Below, piece by piece: positions 52,937 to 61,194 of a stretch of 64,000 bases of DNA (positions are counted from its first letter, which is position 1; every line of letters starts with the position of its first letter). The stretch lies in NCBI RefSeq assembly GCF_015751765.1, contig NZ_JADOTX010000001.1, positions 4,588,001 to 4,652,000 on the forward strand, written 5' to 3'. The position numbers were made by a program, and so were the translations under genes. The notes under the pieces are model-generated. The model was not told where the DNA came from, ran no database searches, and saw nothing but the letters and a program-made list of their open reading frames with translations. This DNA comes from Micromonospora ureilytica. GTDB lineage: Bacteria > Actinomycetota > Actinomycetes > Mycobacteriales > Micromonosporaceae.

Positions 52937-53905
52937 TCAGCCGGCGTCGGAGGAGTGCCCGGGGAAGAGGTGGGCGCTCGGGTCGATGGCCACCGCCGCG
53001 TTGTTGACCGCCGTCGCCGCCTCGCCGAAGCCGGTGGCGATCAACCGGACCTTGCCCGGGTACTCGGTGATGTCGCCCGCCGCGAAGACCCGGGGCAAGT
53101 TGGTGGCCATCGCGCTGTCCACCAGGATGTGGCGGCGGTCCAGCCGTAGACCCCACTCGGCGAGGGGGCCCAGGTCGGCGGTGAAGCCGAGGGCGGCCAC
53201 CACGGTGTCCACCGGCAACGTCTCGGTCTCGCCACCGCGCACGGTCACCTCGGCGCCGGTCACCGTGCCGTCCCCGAGCAGCCGGGTGACCTCGGCGTTG
53301 ACCACGACCCGCACCGGCAGGGAGAGCACCCGGGCGACCGTCGAGGCGTGAGCCCGGAACTTCTCCCGTCGGTGCACCAGGGTCACCGACCGGGCCAGTG
53401 GTTGCAGGGCCAGCGCCCAGTCGAAGGCGGAGTCGCCGCCACCGACGATCAGCACGTCCCGACCGGTCAGCTCGGTCGGCTCGGTCACGAAGTAGACGAT
53501 CCCCGAGCCGGGGGCGCCGTCGGCGCACGGCAACGGCCGAGGGCTGAAGCTGCCGAGCCCGCCGGTGACCACGACCGCGCCGCAGCCGAGCTGCTCGCCA
53601 CCGGCCAGGCCGAGCACCGGGCGGCCGTCGGCGTACGCGAGCTTCTCCGCCCGGGTGCCGAGCAGGTACTGCGGACCGAACGGGGCTGCCTGGGCCACCA
53701 GGTTGGCCACCAGGTCGCGGCCCTTGACCGCGGGGAAGCCAGCGACGTCGAGGATCAGCTTCTCCGGGTACATGGCGGTGACCTGGCCGCCCGGCTCGGG
53801 CAGGGCGTCGATCACCGCCACCGACAACCCCCGGAACCCGGCGTAGTACGCGGCGAAGAGGCCGGCCGGACCGGCCCCGATCACGGCGACATCGACCTCG
53901 CGCAT
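52937..53905 (-). CDS. Ferredoxin-NADP reductase, thioredoxin-reductase-like type
   Basis: A 322-residue flavoprotein with FAD-binding GAGPAGLFAAYYAG at residue ~10 and NADPH-binding GGGDSAFDWA near 155. The redox CxxC of thioredoxin reductase is absent, which places it with type 2 FNRs of Gram-positives. The C-terminal AGDITEYPGKVRLIATGFGEAATAVNNA closes the FAD site. It should supply electrons to ferredoxins or receive them from photosystem-free donors. It is a single gene with 106 bp of upstream sequence. Confidence 0.92.
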   Translation of the reverse strand: MREVDVAVIGAGPAGLFAAYYAGFRGLSVAVIDALPEPGGQVTAMYPEKLILDVAGFPAVKGRDLVANLVAQAAPFGPQYLLGTRAEKLAYADGRPVLGLAGGEQLGCGAVVVTGGLGSFSPRPLPCADGAPGSGIVYFVTEPTELTGRDVLIVGGGDSAFDWALALQPLARSVTLVHRREKFRAHASTVARVLSLPVRVVVNAEVTRLLGDGTVTGAEVTVRGGETETLPVDTVVAALGFTADLGPLAEWGLRLDRRHILVDSAMATNLPRVFAAGDITEYPGKVRLIATGFGEAATAVNNAAVAIDPSAHLFPGHSSDAG

Positions 53906-54011
53906 GGCGTACCGTCGCTTTCCGCTTACGGATCAACGCGTGCTGATCCCGACCGTAGGCGGGCGGCGACGGTCGGGCAAGCATGTCCCAGAGGCGCGCC
54001 GGAGAATCGCC

Positions 54012-54665
54012 TCAGGGCAGGCTGAGCGTGGAACCCGAGTAGTCCGGGCCGTCGACGGCCGGTCGTCGCCGACGGAACAGGATCGCCGCCACCACCCCGC
54101 CGAGCAGGCCGAACAGGTGCCCCTGCCAGGAGATCCGCTCGTCGGTGGGGAGGATGCCGACCAGCTGCCAGCCGTAGAGCAGACCCACCAGGAGGAAGAC
54201 CGCGAAGTTCCACCAGCTGCGCTCGATGATGCCCCGGGTGAGCAGGATGCCCAGGTAGCCGAAGATGACACCGCTGGCGCCGACCACCACCGAGTTGGGT
54301 GAACCGGTGAACCACACGCCGAGCCCGCTGACCAGGATGATGACCAGGGTCGACCAGAGGAACCGGCGGGTGCCGGCGGCGAGGACGAACGTGCCCAGCA
54401 GGATCAGCGGGATGCTGTTGCTGTAGAGGTGGTCGAAGCCGTGGTGCAGGAACGGGGAGAAGAAGACCCCGTCCAACCCGTCGATGCGTTGCGGGATGAT
54501 GCCGGCGGTGGCGTCCAGGCCGAACGCGAGGCCCTGGTCGACCGCCTCGATGAGAAAGAGGAACGGGACCACCGCGCACATGGCGACGAACGCCCGGCCG
54601 AGCGCGGCGTAGAACGCCTCGGTGCCGAACCGGTACGGGTCGCCGCTTGACGGGTGCAGGGTCAC
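54012..54665 (-). CDS. Rhomboid-family intramembrane serine protease
   Basis: A 217-residue protein with six helices. The catalytic Ser is in GASGVIFGYLG and the His in WQGHLFGLLGG; the HxxxN-like motif HHGFDHLYSN is present in the second helix. The active site is therefore intact. Length fits the minimal six-helix form. Natural substrates are unknown in actinobacteria. ATG 54665 faces a terminator of the downstream transglycosylase gene on the other side. Confidence 0.95.
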   Translation of the reverse strand: MTLHPSSGDPYRFGTEAFYAALGRAFVAMCAVVPFLFLIEAVDQGLAFGLDATAGIIPQRIDGLDGVFFSPFLHHGFDHLYSNSIPLILLGTFVLAAGTRRFLWSTLVIILVSGLGVWFTGSPNSVVVGASGVIFGYLGILLTRGIIERSWWNFAVFLLVGLLYGWQLVGILPTDERISWQGHLFGLLGGVVAAILFRRRRPAVDGPDYSGSTLSLP

Positions 54666-54725
54666 TCCACAACTGCTATCAGCAAAAGCGGCCGACCGCC
54701 ACTCACGTTCCGCCCGAATTACGCG

Positions 54726-54764
54726 CGAAGGCGGGGCGGTGGAGAGCCACCTGCCCCGCCTTCG
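54726..54764 (-). terminator. Hairpin terminator after the transglycosylase gene
   Basis: CGAAGGCGGGGC pairs with GCCCCGCCTTCG, and an inner GGTGG/CCACC continues the stem to 17 bp with a 4-nt loop. It lies 7 bp beyond the stop at 54772. Confidence 0.88.
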
Positions 54765-54771
54765 AAAGCCG

Positions 54772-55449
54772 TCAGTAGTGGTTGTTGTTCTGGAAGTAGG
54801 TCCAGGCGCCGCAGGGCGTCTTGTACTTGCCCTTGACGTAGTTCAGCCCCCACGTGATCTGGGTTGCCGGGTTGGTCTGCCAGTCGGACGCCACGGAGCT
54901 CATCTTGTTGCCCGGGTACGCCTGGGGAATGCCGTACGCGCCGGACGAGGAGTTGCGGGCCTTGTGGTTCCAGCCGCTCTCCTTGGTCCAGAGCTTCTCC
55001 AGGCAGGGGAACTCGGCGATACCGAAGCCCTTGGCGATCATCAGGGCGCAGCCGGTCTTGCGGTTGCCGCTGTACTCGGCGCAGGACGCCGGGATCGGCC
55101 CGTCGTACGGCTTGGCGGGCGCGTTGGCGGCGGCGCGCTCGCGCTTGCGGGACGCCGCGGCGGCCTCCGCCCGGCGGGCCCGCTCGGCGGCTTCCTTAGC
55201 GGCCTGCTTCGCCCGCAGCTTGGCCTGGTACTCGGCGGCCCGTTGCTTGGAGAACTGCACCTGGTGGGCGGCCTGCCGCTCGCGTTGGTACGCGAGGTCG
55301 GCCCGGTCGACCTCGAGACTGACCTGCTCGGTCAGACCCTGTTGCTGGGTTTCGCGGTCTTCGCCCAGGTAGAAGCCACCGGCAACGCCCACGGAGAGCA
55401 GCGCCACAGCAGCCGTACGGGCACCCAACCGGCTCCACAGCCGACTCAC
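54772..55449 (-). CDS. Secreted transglycosylase (SLT-like) with coiled-coil region
   Basis: A 225-residue exported protein from GTG 55449 (VSRLWSRLGARTAAVALLSVG). A signal anchor helix lies at ~10-28, then a charged helical region (~45-115) likely a coiled coil, then a ~95-residue C-terminal domain with WTKESGWNHKARNSSSGAYGIPQAYPG, an SLT-type catalytic Glu, and paired cysteines. This form cleaves peptidoglycan glycan strands and is common beside cell-wall-remodelling genes in Micromonosporaceae and Streptomyces. A CRP-like site lies 194 bp upstream. Confidence 0.92.
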   Translation of the reverse strand: MSRLWSRLGARTAAVALLSVGVAGGFYLGEDRETQQQGLTEQVSLEVDRADLAYQRERQAAHQVQFSKQRAAEYQAKLRAKQAAKEAAERARRAEAAAASRKRERAAANAPAKPYDGPIPASCAEYSGNRKTGCALMIAKGFGIAEFPCLEKLWTKESGWNHKARNSSSGAYGIPQAYPGNKMSSVASDWQTNPATQITWGLNYVKGKYKTPCGAWTYFQNNNHY

Positions 55450-55642
55450 GAAGTGGTCCCTTCGTCGGGAGCAAGGACGTGGCGCGGGGTAGGCCACAGG
55501 TGGGCCGTCAGCCGTGCCACGAGCGCCCCGACCGGTTGCCGGTCGCGCCGACGCACCGACCTTCGCCGATGTCGCCCGTCTCGGGACGCTCGTGGGACAC
55601 GATTGCGCACAGTGAGGCTGATGGGAAACCAACCAGGCCCTT

Positions 55643-55658
55643 TGTGATCTGTGCCACA
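55643..55658. promoter_or_regulatory. CRP/FNR-family binding site upstream of the transglycosylase
   Basis: The 16-mer TGTGATCTGTGCCACA matches the actinobacterial CRP consensus TGTGA-N6-TCACA at nine of ten defined positions. It lies between phoH and the transglycosylase gene, 194 bp before the latter's GTG. In M. tuberculosis the same regulator type controls the wall-lytic gene rpfA, by established knowledge. Confidence 0.55.
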
Positions 55659-55694
55659 CAAAAAATGCGGACAAAAGCCCCTATAAGCCCCGGG

Positions 55695-57110
55695 TCAGAT
55701 GGGGATGTCCTCCAGAAGGTCCGTGACCATCGCGGCGATCGGCGAGCGCTCCGAACGGCTGAGGGTGACATGCGCGAAGAGCGGATGGCCCTTGAGCGCC
55801 TCGATGACAGCCGTCACCCCGTCATGCCGACCGACCCGCAGATTGTCCCGCTGCGCCACGTCGTGGGTGAGCACCACCCGGGAGCCCTGCCCGATCCGGG
55901 ACAGCACGGTCAACAGCACACCGCGCTCCAGCGACTGGGCCTCGTCCACGATCACGTAGGCGTCGTGCAGGCTGCGCCCCCGGATGTGGGTCAGCGGCAA
56001 CACCTCCAGGATGCCCCGCGAGGTGACCTCCTCCAGCACGTTCTCGTGCACCACAGCGCCGAGCGTGTCGAAGACCGCCTGGGCCCACGGCGACATCTTC
56101 TCCGACTCCGAGCCCGGCAGGTAGCCCAACTCCTGGCCACCGACCGCGTACAGCGGGCGGAACACGATCACCTTCTTGTGCCGGCGGCGCTCCATCACCG
56201 CTTCCAGCCCGGCGCAGAGCGCCAGCGCCGACTTGCCGGTGCCGGCCCGGCCGCCCAGCGAGACGATCCCGATCGCCTCGTCCAGCAGCAGATCGAGAGC
56301 GATCCGCTGTTCGGCCGAACGGCCGTGCAGCCCGAACGCCTCCCGGTCGCCCCGGACCAGACGCACCGACTTGTCCGGCAGCACCCGACCGAGCGCGGAA
56401 CCACGCCCCGAGTGCAGCACCAGACCGGTGTGGCAGGGCAGCCCGGCCGCCTCGTCGAGGTCGAGCGTCTCGCCGGCGTACAACTGGCCGATCTGCTCCT
56501 CGCTCAGCTCCATCTCCGACATGCCGGTCCAGGTCGGGTCGCTGGCCTGGCCGTGGCGGTACTCGTCGGCGCGCAGACCCACCGAGGCCGCCTTGACCCG
56601 CAACGGCATGTCCTTGCTGACCAGGGTCACCTCCCGACCCTCGGCGGCGAGGTTGAGCGCGACGGAGAGGATCCGGGCGTCGTTGCTCTCGGTGCGGAAC
56701 CCGGGCGGCAGCACGCCGTCGTCGGTGTGGTTGAGCTCCACCCGCAGGGTGCCGCCGACGTCGTTGGCGGGCACCGGGCGGTCGAGTCGGCCATGCCGGA
56801 TCCGCAGGTCGTCGAGCATTCGCAGCGACTGCCGGGCGAACCAGCCCAGCTCCGGATGGTGCCGCTTGCCTTCCAGCTCGGTGATGACCACCAGAGGCAG
56901 CACCACCTCATGCTCCGCGAACCGGTGGAATGCCGCCGGATCGGAGAGCAGCACCGACGTGTCCAGGACAAAGGCCTGGCCGGCTGGTCGTGGCTCCTTG
57001 GGGTCGGCCGGCGCGGCGGCCGCCGAACGGCGGCTCCTGGTGGCGCGGCGGGTCGTGGCAGTCGCGGCCGGGGTCTGGTCGGCACCGGCGGTGGTACGGC
57101 GAGTCGTCAC
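55695..57110 (-). CDS. phoH: PhoH2-type protein: PIN ribonuclease domain fused to PhoH ATPase
   Basis: A 471-residue protein. After a ~50-residue low-complexity start, a PIN domain ([39 protein letters not shown]) covers ~60-190, and a PhoH ATPase domain has Walker [10 protein letters not shown] and Walker [11 protein letters not shown]. PhoH2 proteins are RNA helicase-RNases in mycobacteria, where a small antitoxin-like gene overlaps the start. GTG 57110 is the most likely start. In-frame sequence extends far upstream (to 57308) without a stop, but with poor coding quality. Confidence 0.92.
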   Translation of the reverse strand: MTTRRTTAGADQTPAATATTRRATRSRRSAAAAPADPKEPRPAGQAFVLDTSVLLSDPAAFHRFAEHEVVLPLVVITELEGKRHHPELGWFARQSLRMLDDLRIRHGRLDRPVPANDVGGTLRVELNHTDDGVLPPGFRTESNDARILSVALNLAAEGREVTLVSKDMPLRVKAASVGLRADEYRHGQASDPTWTGMSEMELSEEQIGQLYAGETLDLDEAAGLPCHTGLVLHSGRGSALGRVLPDKSVRLVRGDREAFGLHGRSAEQRIALDLLLDEAIGIVSLGGRAGTGKSALALCAGLEAVMERRRHKKVIVFRPLYAVGGQELGYLPGSESEKMSPWAQAVFDTLGAVVHENVLEEVTSRGILEVLPLTHIRGRSLHDAYVIVDEAQSLERGVLLTVLSRIGQGSRVVLTHDVAQRDNLRVGRHDGVTAVIEALKGHPLFAHVTLSRSERSPIAAMVTDLLEDIPI

Positions 57111-57522
57111 AGGCCTGCTCCGACGGATGGGCACCCGCCACCCGTGTTCCGCCTCCTCCGGTGCCCGGGGACACGGGGTCGGATGCGGAACCCCATGCGC
57201 GAGGTCGCAGATCCGGGCGGACCGGCTGGCTCGGGAGAACCCCGTGCCATGCCTAGACGCTAGCCCCGCCGAACCTTCCCGGCTAGTGGCCGAACGTGGA
57301 TCTCCCAAGACGCGCTCATGAACAGCGCCGCGTCGACGCTCGTACCAGCTGCGGGGCCGGCGTCAAACGCGGCGGAACCGGCCGGGATGCATGCCCCCTG
57401 CGCGCATCCCGGCCGGTGGGGCCACCGTCACCGGTCTGACGTGACCCCGACGGTGCGTGTCCGCCGCGGACGACGCACCGCGTTCGTGGCGGCGGTCGGC
57501 GGGCGTGACCCGCCGACCGACC
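57111..57522. other. Intergenic stretch between phoH and the 57523 gene
   Basis: 412 bp without a convincing gene. It holds the hairpin at 57378-57416 and presumably the phoH promoter and leader. Frames here are open but lack the third-position GC bias of neighbouring genes. I see no clear phoAT-like antitoxin gene. Confidence 0.6.
57378..57416 (-). terminator. Hairpin terminator after the small membrane protein gene
   Basis: Perfect 13-bp arms CCGGCCGGGATGC and GCATCCCGGCCGG with a 13-nt loop lie ~107 bp past the stop at 57523 and before phoH. Confidence 0.8.
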
Positions 57523-57858
57523 TCAACCGGTACGTCGAACGAGCGTGCCGGTCGGGTGCCGCCCGGTGATCGGGGCGGCCGGCGCGCTGAACGACGAGCC
57601 GGTGTAGGTGGTGCCGGGGCGGGCGACGGCACCGGCGGTGCGGACCACCCCCGCGGGCGAGACCGACAGGGCCGAGGCGATCGCCGCCTGTGCGTCCCGG
57701 CGACGCCGGTTCCAGGCGCCCCGGTCACCGTCGAAGTAGCCCTGCCGGTAACCGAAGCGGTAGCCGATGCGGTAGCTGAGCTGCCCGTGCAGCCGGCCGG
57801 CCGCGTAGCTGGTGGCACCGAGCACCAGGACGAGGAACACAGCGAGAAACGGGCTCAT
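57523..57858 (-). CDS. Small membrane protein, 111 aa
   Basis: ATG 57858 opens a hydrophobic helix (FLAVFLVLVLGATSYAAG), followed by a Tyr/Gly/Arg-rich stretch (SYRIGYRFGYRQGYFDGDRGAW) and a low-complexity tail. The GYRxGYxxG pattern suggests a compact, possibly membrane-surface segment. No family is recognised. It follows the 57890 gene by 31 bp and is likely in one transcript with it. Confidence 0.7.
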   Translation of the reverse strand: MSPFLAVFLVLVLGATSYAAGRLHGQLSYRIGYRFGYRQGYFDGDRGAWNRRRRDAQAAIASALSVSPAGVVRTAGAVARPGTTYTGSSFSAPAAPITGRHPTGTLVRRTG

Positions 57859-57889
57859 CGGGCAGCTCCGGCCCAGCCGGGACGCCAGG

Positions 57890-58237
57890 TCATCGCTCCT
57901 CCGGCTCGATCGTGGTGGGGTCGGCGACGAGCAGCCGGTCCAGGTCGTCGGTGCTGACCTCCTCGACCAGCTCGACGCTGATCCGGCAGCCGTCCAGCAC
58001 GACTTCGGCCACCGAGGAACGGCGGATCTCGCCGCCGGCGTCGTAGACCCGGACGCTCAGCTCCGGGCAGCCGAGATGGGTACGCCAGGCGTTCCACTCG
58101 GAGCGATCGCCGACGCTCAGCGACAGGTAGCGGCAGCCTCGGGCCAGGTAGAGGCGCCAGGGGGCGGTCAGCCCTGCGGCGACCCCCTCGGCGATCAGCC
58201 CGAAGGCCTGGGCGCGGGTGGCGAGCTCGGTCACCAC
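57890..58237 (-). CDS. Hypothetical protein, 115 aa
   Basis: A soluble alpha/beta protein (VVTELATRAQAFGLIAEGVAAGL..YLARGCRYLSLSVGDRSEWNAW..). GTG 58237 is the first of two adjacent GTG codons. The C-terminus is acidic (DRLLVADPTTIEPEER). No domain is recognised. It faces the HTH regulator gene across a 261-bp region packed with GTGAC motifs, so the regulator may control this pair of genes as well as itself. Confidence 0.65.
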   Translation of the reverse strand: MVTELATRAQAFGLIAEGVAAGLTAPWRLYLARGCRYLSLSVGDRSEWNAWRTHLGCPELSVRVYDAGGEIRRSSVAEVVLDGCRISVELVEEVSTDDLDRLLVADPTTIEPEER

Positions 58238-58289
58238 GACCCCCTGGCACCGGGGGCGTGACGCATGTGAGCACCAATCGTCTCATGCA

Positions 58290-58503
58290 CGTGACACACC
58301 GTAGATTGTCCCATGGGCGTGACAGTATCAGCTTTTCGTCCGCTTACGTTTACCACTACGTTCATCTATTCTGCCCGCGTGACACCCCTCAACAGTGGCA
58401 CTGACTCGTTTACCGGAAATCCGAAGCCCTCGTCACGTCCGCGTGACAGTGGCGAGCCGGGGCGCGCACCCGCGCTCGGCTGGCCGTACCGTCACGGAGT
58501 GAC
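58290..58503. promoter_or_regulatory. Cluster of GTGAC half-sites in the divergent promoter
   Basis: CGTGACA occurs at 58290, 58318, 58378 and 58442. The last forms the perfect palindrome GTCACGTCCGCGTGAC (58432-58447). A second palindrome GTCAC-gga-GTGAC (58491-58503) includes the GTG start of the HTH gene. The arrangement suggests multiple operator sites, probably for the adjacent HTH protein. Confidence 0.6.
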
Positions 58504-58942
58504 CGAGACGGCCAATGCGCGGAAGATCGCCTTCGCCACCTTCGTCCGGCGGGCCCTGGACGAGGCACGGGCGACCCGAGCCTGGAGCGGCACCGAGGTG
58601 TCCCGGCGCACCGGCGTCTCCCGGCAGACCATCAACCGCTGGGTCCGGGGCGACTGGGCCAGCGACCCGGAGGCCGAGCGGGTGGTCGCCTTCTGCGAGG
58701 GCCTGGGGCTGAACCCGGCTGCCGCCTTCGCCGCGCTCGGTTGGGACCGCACCGCGGCCGGCCCCCGCACCGGCCAGCCCGCCCCTCCGATGGACCCCGA
58801 CGTGGAGGCGCTGCTGCGCCGTTTGGTCGATCCCCAGGTGTCGGACGCGGAGAAGTTCCACATCCGCGAAACGATCAGATATCTCGCATACCGCCCAACG
58901 TTGCCGGTCGATGTCCGAAAAAGGGGCAATCAGGCAGGCTAG
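58499..58942 (+). CDS. XRE-like helix-turn-helix regulator, 147 aa
   Basis: A 147-residue protein from GTG 58499 (VTETANARKIAFATFVRRALDEAR). The HTH is WSGTEVSRRTGVSRQTINRWVRGDWASDPEAERVVAFCEGLGL at residues ~28-70, a Cro/CI-type fold. The second half has a helical region ETIRYLAYRPTLPVDV at the C-terminus. Its GTG lies inside a GTCAC/GTGAC palindrome, which suggests autoregulation. In-frame sequence extends further upstream but crosses the palindrome cluster and looks non-coding. It controls unknown genes, most simply the neighbours on both sides. Confidence 0.85.
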   Translation: MTETANARKIAFATFVRRALDEARATRAWSGTEVSRRTGVSRQTINRWVRGDWASDPEAERVVAFCEGLGLNPAAAFAALGWDRTAAGPRTGQPAPPMDPDVEALLRRLVDPQVSDAEKFHIRETIRYLAYRPTLPVDVRKRGNQAG

Positions 58943-59104
58943 TTCCTCAGATAGCGAAAGAACGCCTGGTCAGGTTCATTCGTTTGCCTCCGGGGCTGGA
59001 ACGGGCACGCTAGCGTCCCTATTCGTACTGCTTGGGCTCGTCATCGGCGGGGGGACGGGACAAGGCCGAACCCAGCCCTGCGGGACAGAAGGAGGGGTCT
59101 GTCC

Positions 59105-59458
59105 ATGACCCTGAAGTGGTTGGCAGTCGTGGTCGCAACGGTGTCGGTGACACTGTGGGCGACCGGCAACACAGTGACCCTCGCGGTCGACGGCGGGCAG
59201 CTTCCGCTGCTCGTCAACCTCTTTGCGCTCACCACCGCCGGCACCGCGGTCGTCCTGGCCGTCGTCGCCGAGCTGCACGAGCGTCTGAACAACCGAATCA
59301 GCGCGCTCACCGAGTTCCTGGTGGCACGACTCAACGAGATCGAGAACCACACCGGCGACCGCAACACCGGGTTCGTGGAGGGCTACCTGTTGAGCCACGG
59401 CCAGGAGGCGGCGGTGGTGCCGTTCGGCCGCCGCGGACGAGGAGCCGCCGAACGCTGA
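59105..59458 (+). CDS. Small membrane protein, 117 aa
   Basis: ATG 59105 starts a protein with two hydrophobic segments (residues ~5-22 and ~35-55) separated by a short loop, then an amphipathic helix (ELHERLNNRISALTEFLVARLNEIENHT) and a basic tail (RRGRGAAER). Ribosome site GAAGGAGG is 11 bp upstream. No family is recognised. It follows the HTH regulator by 162 bp on the same strand. Confidence 0.78.
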   Translation: MTLKWLAVVVATVSVTLWATGNTVTLAVDGGQLPLLVNLFALTTAGTAVVLAVVAELHERLNNRISALTEFLVARLNEIENHTGDRNTGFVEGYLLSHGQEAAVVPFGRRGRGAAER

Positions 59459-59525
59459 TCGCCTACCGCCAAACGGGTCCGCTCGGCCAGGAATGAGCCT
59501 GGATCGCCGGGGTACGCTGACGCGC

Positions 59526-60350
59526 GTGCCGCCGTTGAATCTGGGCAATCAGCAGCCGAAAACCCCGTTGAACGCCGACCAGGCCTGGCAGATAACAGCC
59601 AGCCGGGCGGCCGGGACCGTGCTCTTCTTCGACTTCGACGGCACGCTCGCGCCCGTCGACGACGATCCGACAGCGGTACGCCCGGCTCCCAAGGCGTTGG
59701 CCGCGATCGAGGCGCTCGCCCCGGTCGTGCAGCGGGTCGCGATCGTCTCCGCCCGACCCGTCGAGTTCCTTCGGGATCAGCTCGGCGGGCTCGCTGGCGT
59801 GGACCTCTACGGCCTCTACGGGCTGGAGCACAGCCACTCCGGCGGGGAGACCGTCACCGAACCGGCCGCGCTGCCCTGGGTGCCGACCATGGAGGAGCTG
59901 GCCGACCTGGCTCGGGTGGAGCTGCCGCCCGGCACGCTCGTGGAGTACAAGCGGCTCTCGGTAGCGCTGCACTGGCGTACCGCGCCGCAACTCGGCCCGA
60001 CCGTGCAGCAGTGGGGGCAGGCGCAGGCCGACCGTCTGGGCTTGCGTTCGCAGGCCGGGCGGATGGTGCTGGAGCTCAAGCCGCCGGTCGACCGGGACAA
60101 GGGCATGGTGATCGGCGAGGCGATCAAGGGCGCCACCGGTGCCTGGTACTTCGGCGACGACGTCTCCGACATCAAGGCCTTCGCCGCGCTGCGCGCTCGT
60201 GCCGCCGCCGATCCGGACTTCCTCGGCGTCTGCGTGGCCGTGGCCAACCCGGAGACCGGACACGAGGTGGCCAACGCCGCCGACCTGACGATCGAGTCGC
60301 CGGCCGCCCTGGGCGACTTCCTCACCCGGGCGCTCACGCACCTGCCCTGA
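59526..60350 (+). CDS. otsB: Trehalose-6-phosphate phosphatase
   Basis: A 274-residue HAD phosphatase that makes trehalose from trehalose-6-phosphate. Motif I is FFDFDGTLAPVDDDP, motif II lies near IVSARPVEFL, and motif III/IV is YFGDDVSDIKAF; the cap region GLYGLEHSH is present. GTG 59526 (VPPLNLGNQQPK) is preferred over ATG 59493. It converges with the prenyl synthase gene, separated by a hairpin. No otsA is in the window. Confidence 0.93.
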   Translation: MPPLNLGNQQPKTPLNADQAWQITASRAAGTVLFFDFDGTLAPVDDDPTAVRPAPKALAAIEALAPVVQRVAIVSARPVEFLRDQLGGLAGVDLYGLYGLEHSHSGGETVTEPAALPWVPTMEELADLARVELPPGTLVEYKRLSVALHWRTAPQLGPTVQQWGQAQADRLGLRSQAGRMVLELKPPVDRDKGMVIGEAIKGATGAWYFGDDVSDIKAFAALRARAAADPDFLGVCVAVANPETGHEVANAADLTIESPAALGDFLTRALTHLP

Positions 60351-60362
60351 ACTGACCTGACT

Positions 60363-60391
60363 CCGGCGGCGACCGACGACGTCGCCGCCGG
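60363..60391. terminator. Hairpin terminator between otsB and the prenyl synthase
   Basis: Perfect 11-bp arms CCGGCGGCGAC and GTCGCCGCCGG with a 7-nt loop, between convergent genes. Confidence 0.88.
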
Positions 60392-60392
60392 G

Positions 60393-61166
60393 TCAGACGC
60401 CGTAGCGGCGTTGTCTGGTGGCGTACGAGCGCAGGGCCCGCAGGAAGTCGATGTGCCGGAAATCCGGCCAGTTGAGCTCGCAGAAGTAGAACTCCGAGTG
60501 CGCGGACTGCCAGAGCATGAAACCGGACAACCGCTGCTCACCACTGGTGCGGATGACCAGGTCCGGATCGGGCTGGCCCCGGGTGTAGAGGTGCTCGGCG
60601 ATGTGCTCGACGTCCAGCACCTCGGCCAACTCCTCGAGCGTGCCGCCGGTGGCGGCGTGCTCCAGCAGCAGCGAACGAACCGCGTCGGTGATCTCCCGGC
60701 GACCGCCGTAGCCCACCGCGATGTTGACCTCCGCGCCTCCGGTGCGCTCGCGGGTGCGCTCCTCGGCCCCCTTGAGCGCCGCCGCGGTCTGCGCCGGCAA
60801 CAGGTCGAGCGCCCCGACGATGCGCAGCCGCCAGGGGTTGCCCTCCTCGGAGAGCTCCACCACCAGGTCCTCAATGATCTTGAGGAGTGGGTCCAGCTCA
60901 GCGGCCGGACGGCGCAGGTTGTCGGTGGCCAGCAGGTAGAGGGTCACGTGCCCGACACCGGCCTGGTCACACCAGCCGAGGACATGCTTGATCTTCGCCG
61001 CGCCGACCCGGTGACCGTCGTTCGGGTCGACGAAGCCCATCTCCCTCGCCCATCGGCGGTTGCCGTCGCACATCACCCCGACGTGCCGGGGCACCGGCTT
61101 ACCCGCGAGCTTCGCCGTGAGCCGGCGCTCGTACACGGAGTAGATAAGGTCCCGCAGCGTCATCAC
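60393..61166 (-). CDS. Short-chain Z-isoprenyl diphosphate synthase (Rv1086-like)
   Basis: A 257-residue cis-prenyltransferase. The catalytic segment is HVGVMCDGNRRWAREMGF with its Asp, and later conserved blocks are TLYLLATDNL, VNIAVGYGGRREI and PDLVIRTSGEQRLSGFMLWQSAHSEFYF. The last of these is closest to the mycobacterial Z-farnesyl diphosphate synthase rather than to long-chain UppS. It would use IPP from the IspH route. The product chain length cannot be fixed from sequence alone. The geranylgeranyl-reductase-like gene lies just upstream on the same strand. Confidence 0.93.
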   Translation of the reverse strand: MMTLRDLIYSVYERRLTAKLAGKPVPRHVGVMCDGNRRWAREMGFVDPNDGHRVGAAKIKHVLGWCDQAGVGHVTLYLLATDNLRRPAAELDPLLKIIEDLVVELSEEGNPWRLRIVGALDLLPAQTAAALKGAEERTRERTGGAEVNIAVGYGGRREITDAVRSLLLEHAATGGTLEELAEVLDVEHIAEHLYTRGQPDPDLVIRTSGEQRLSGFMLWQSAHSEFYFCELNWPDFRHIDFLRALRSYATRQRRYGV

Positions 61167-61194
61167 CTAGCAGCGTAGCGACCCTTCAGGCAGT

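Noticed and set aside
55450..55642. c-di-AMP (ydaO) riboswitch before the transglycosylase
   Set aside because: These often precede wall-lytic genes in actinobacteria, but the conserved ydaO segments are absent from this leader.
57111..57308. N-terminal extension or phoAT-like antitoxin upstream of phoH
   Set aside because: The frame is open but codon bias is poor and there is no separate start with a ribosome site; GTG 57110 is sufficient.
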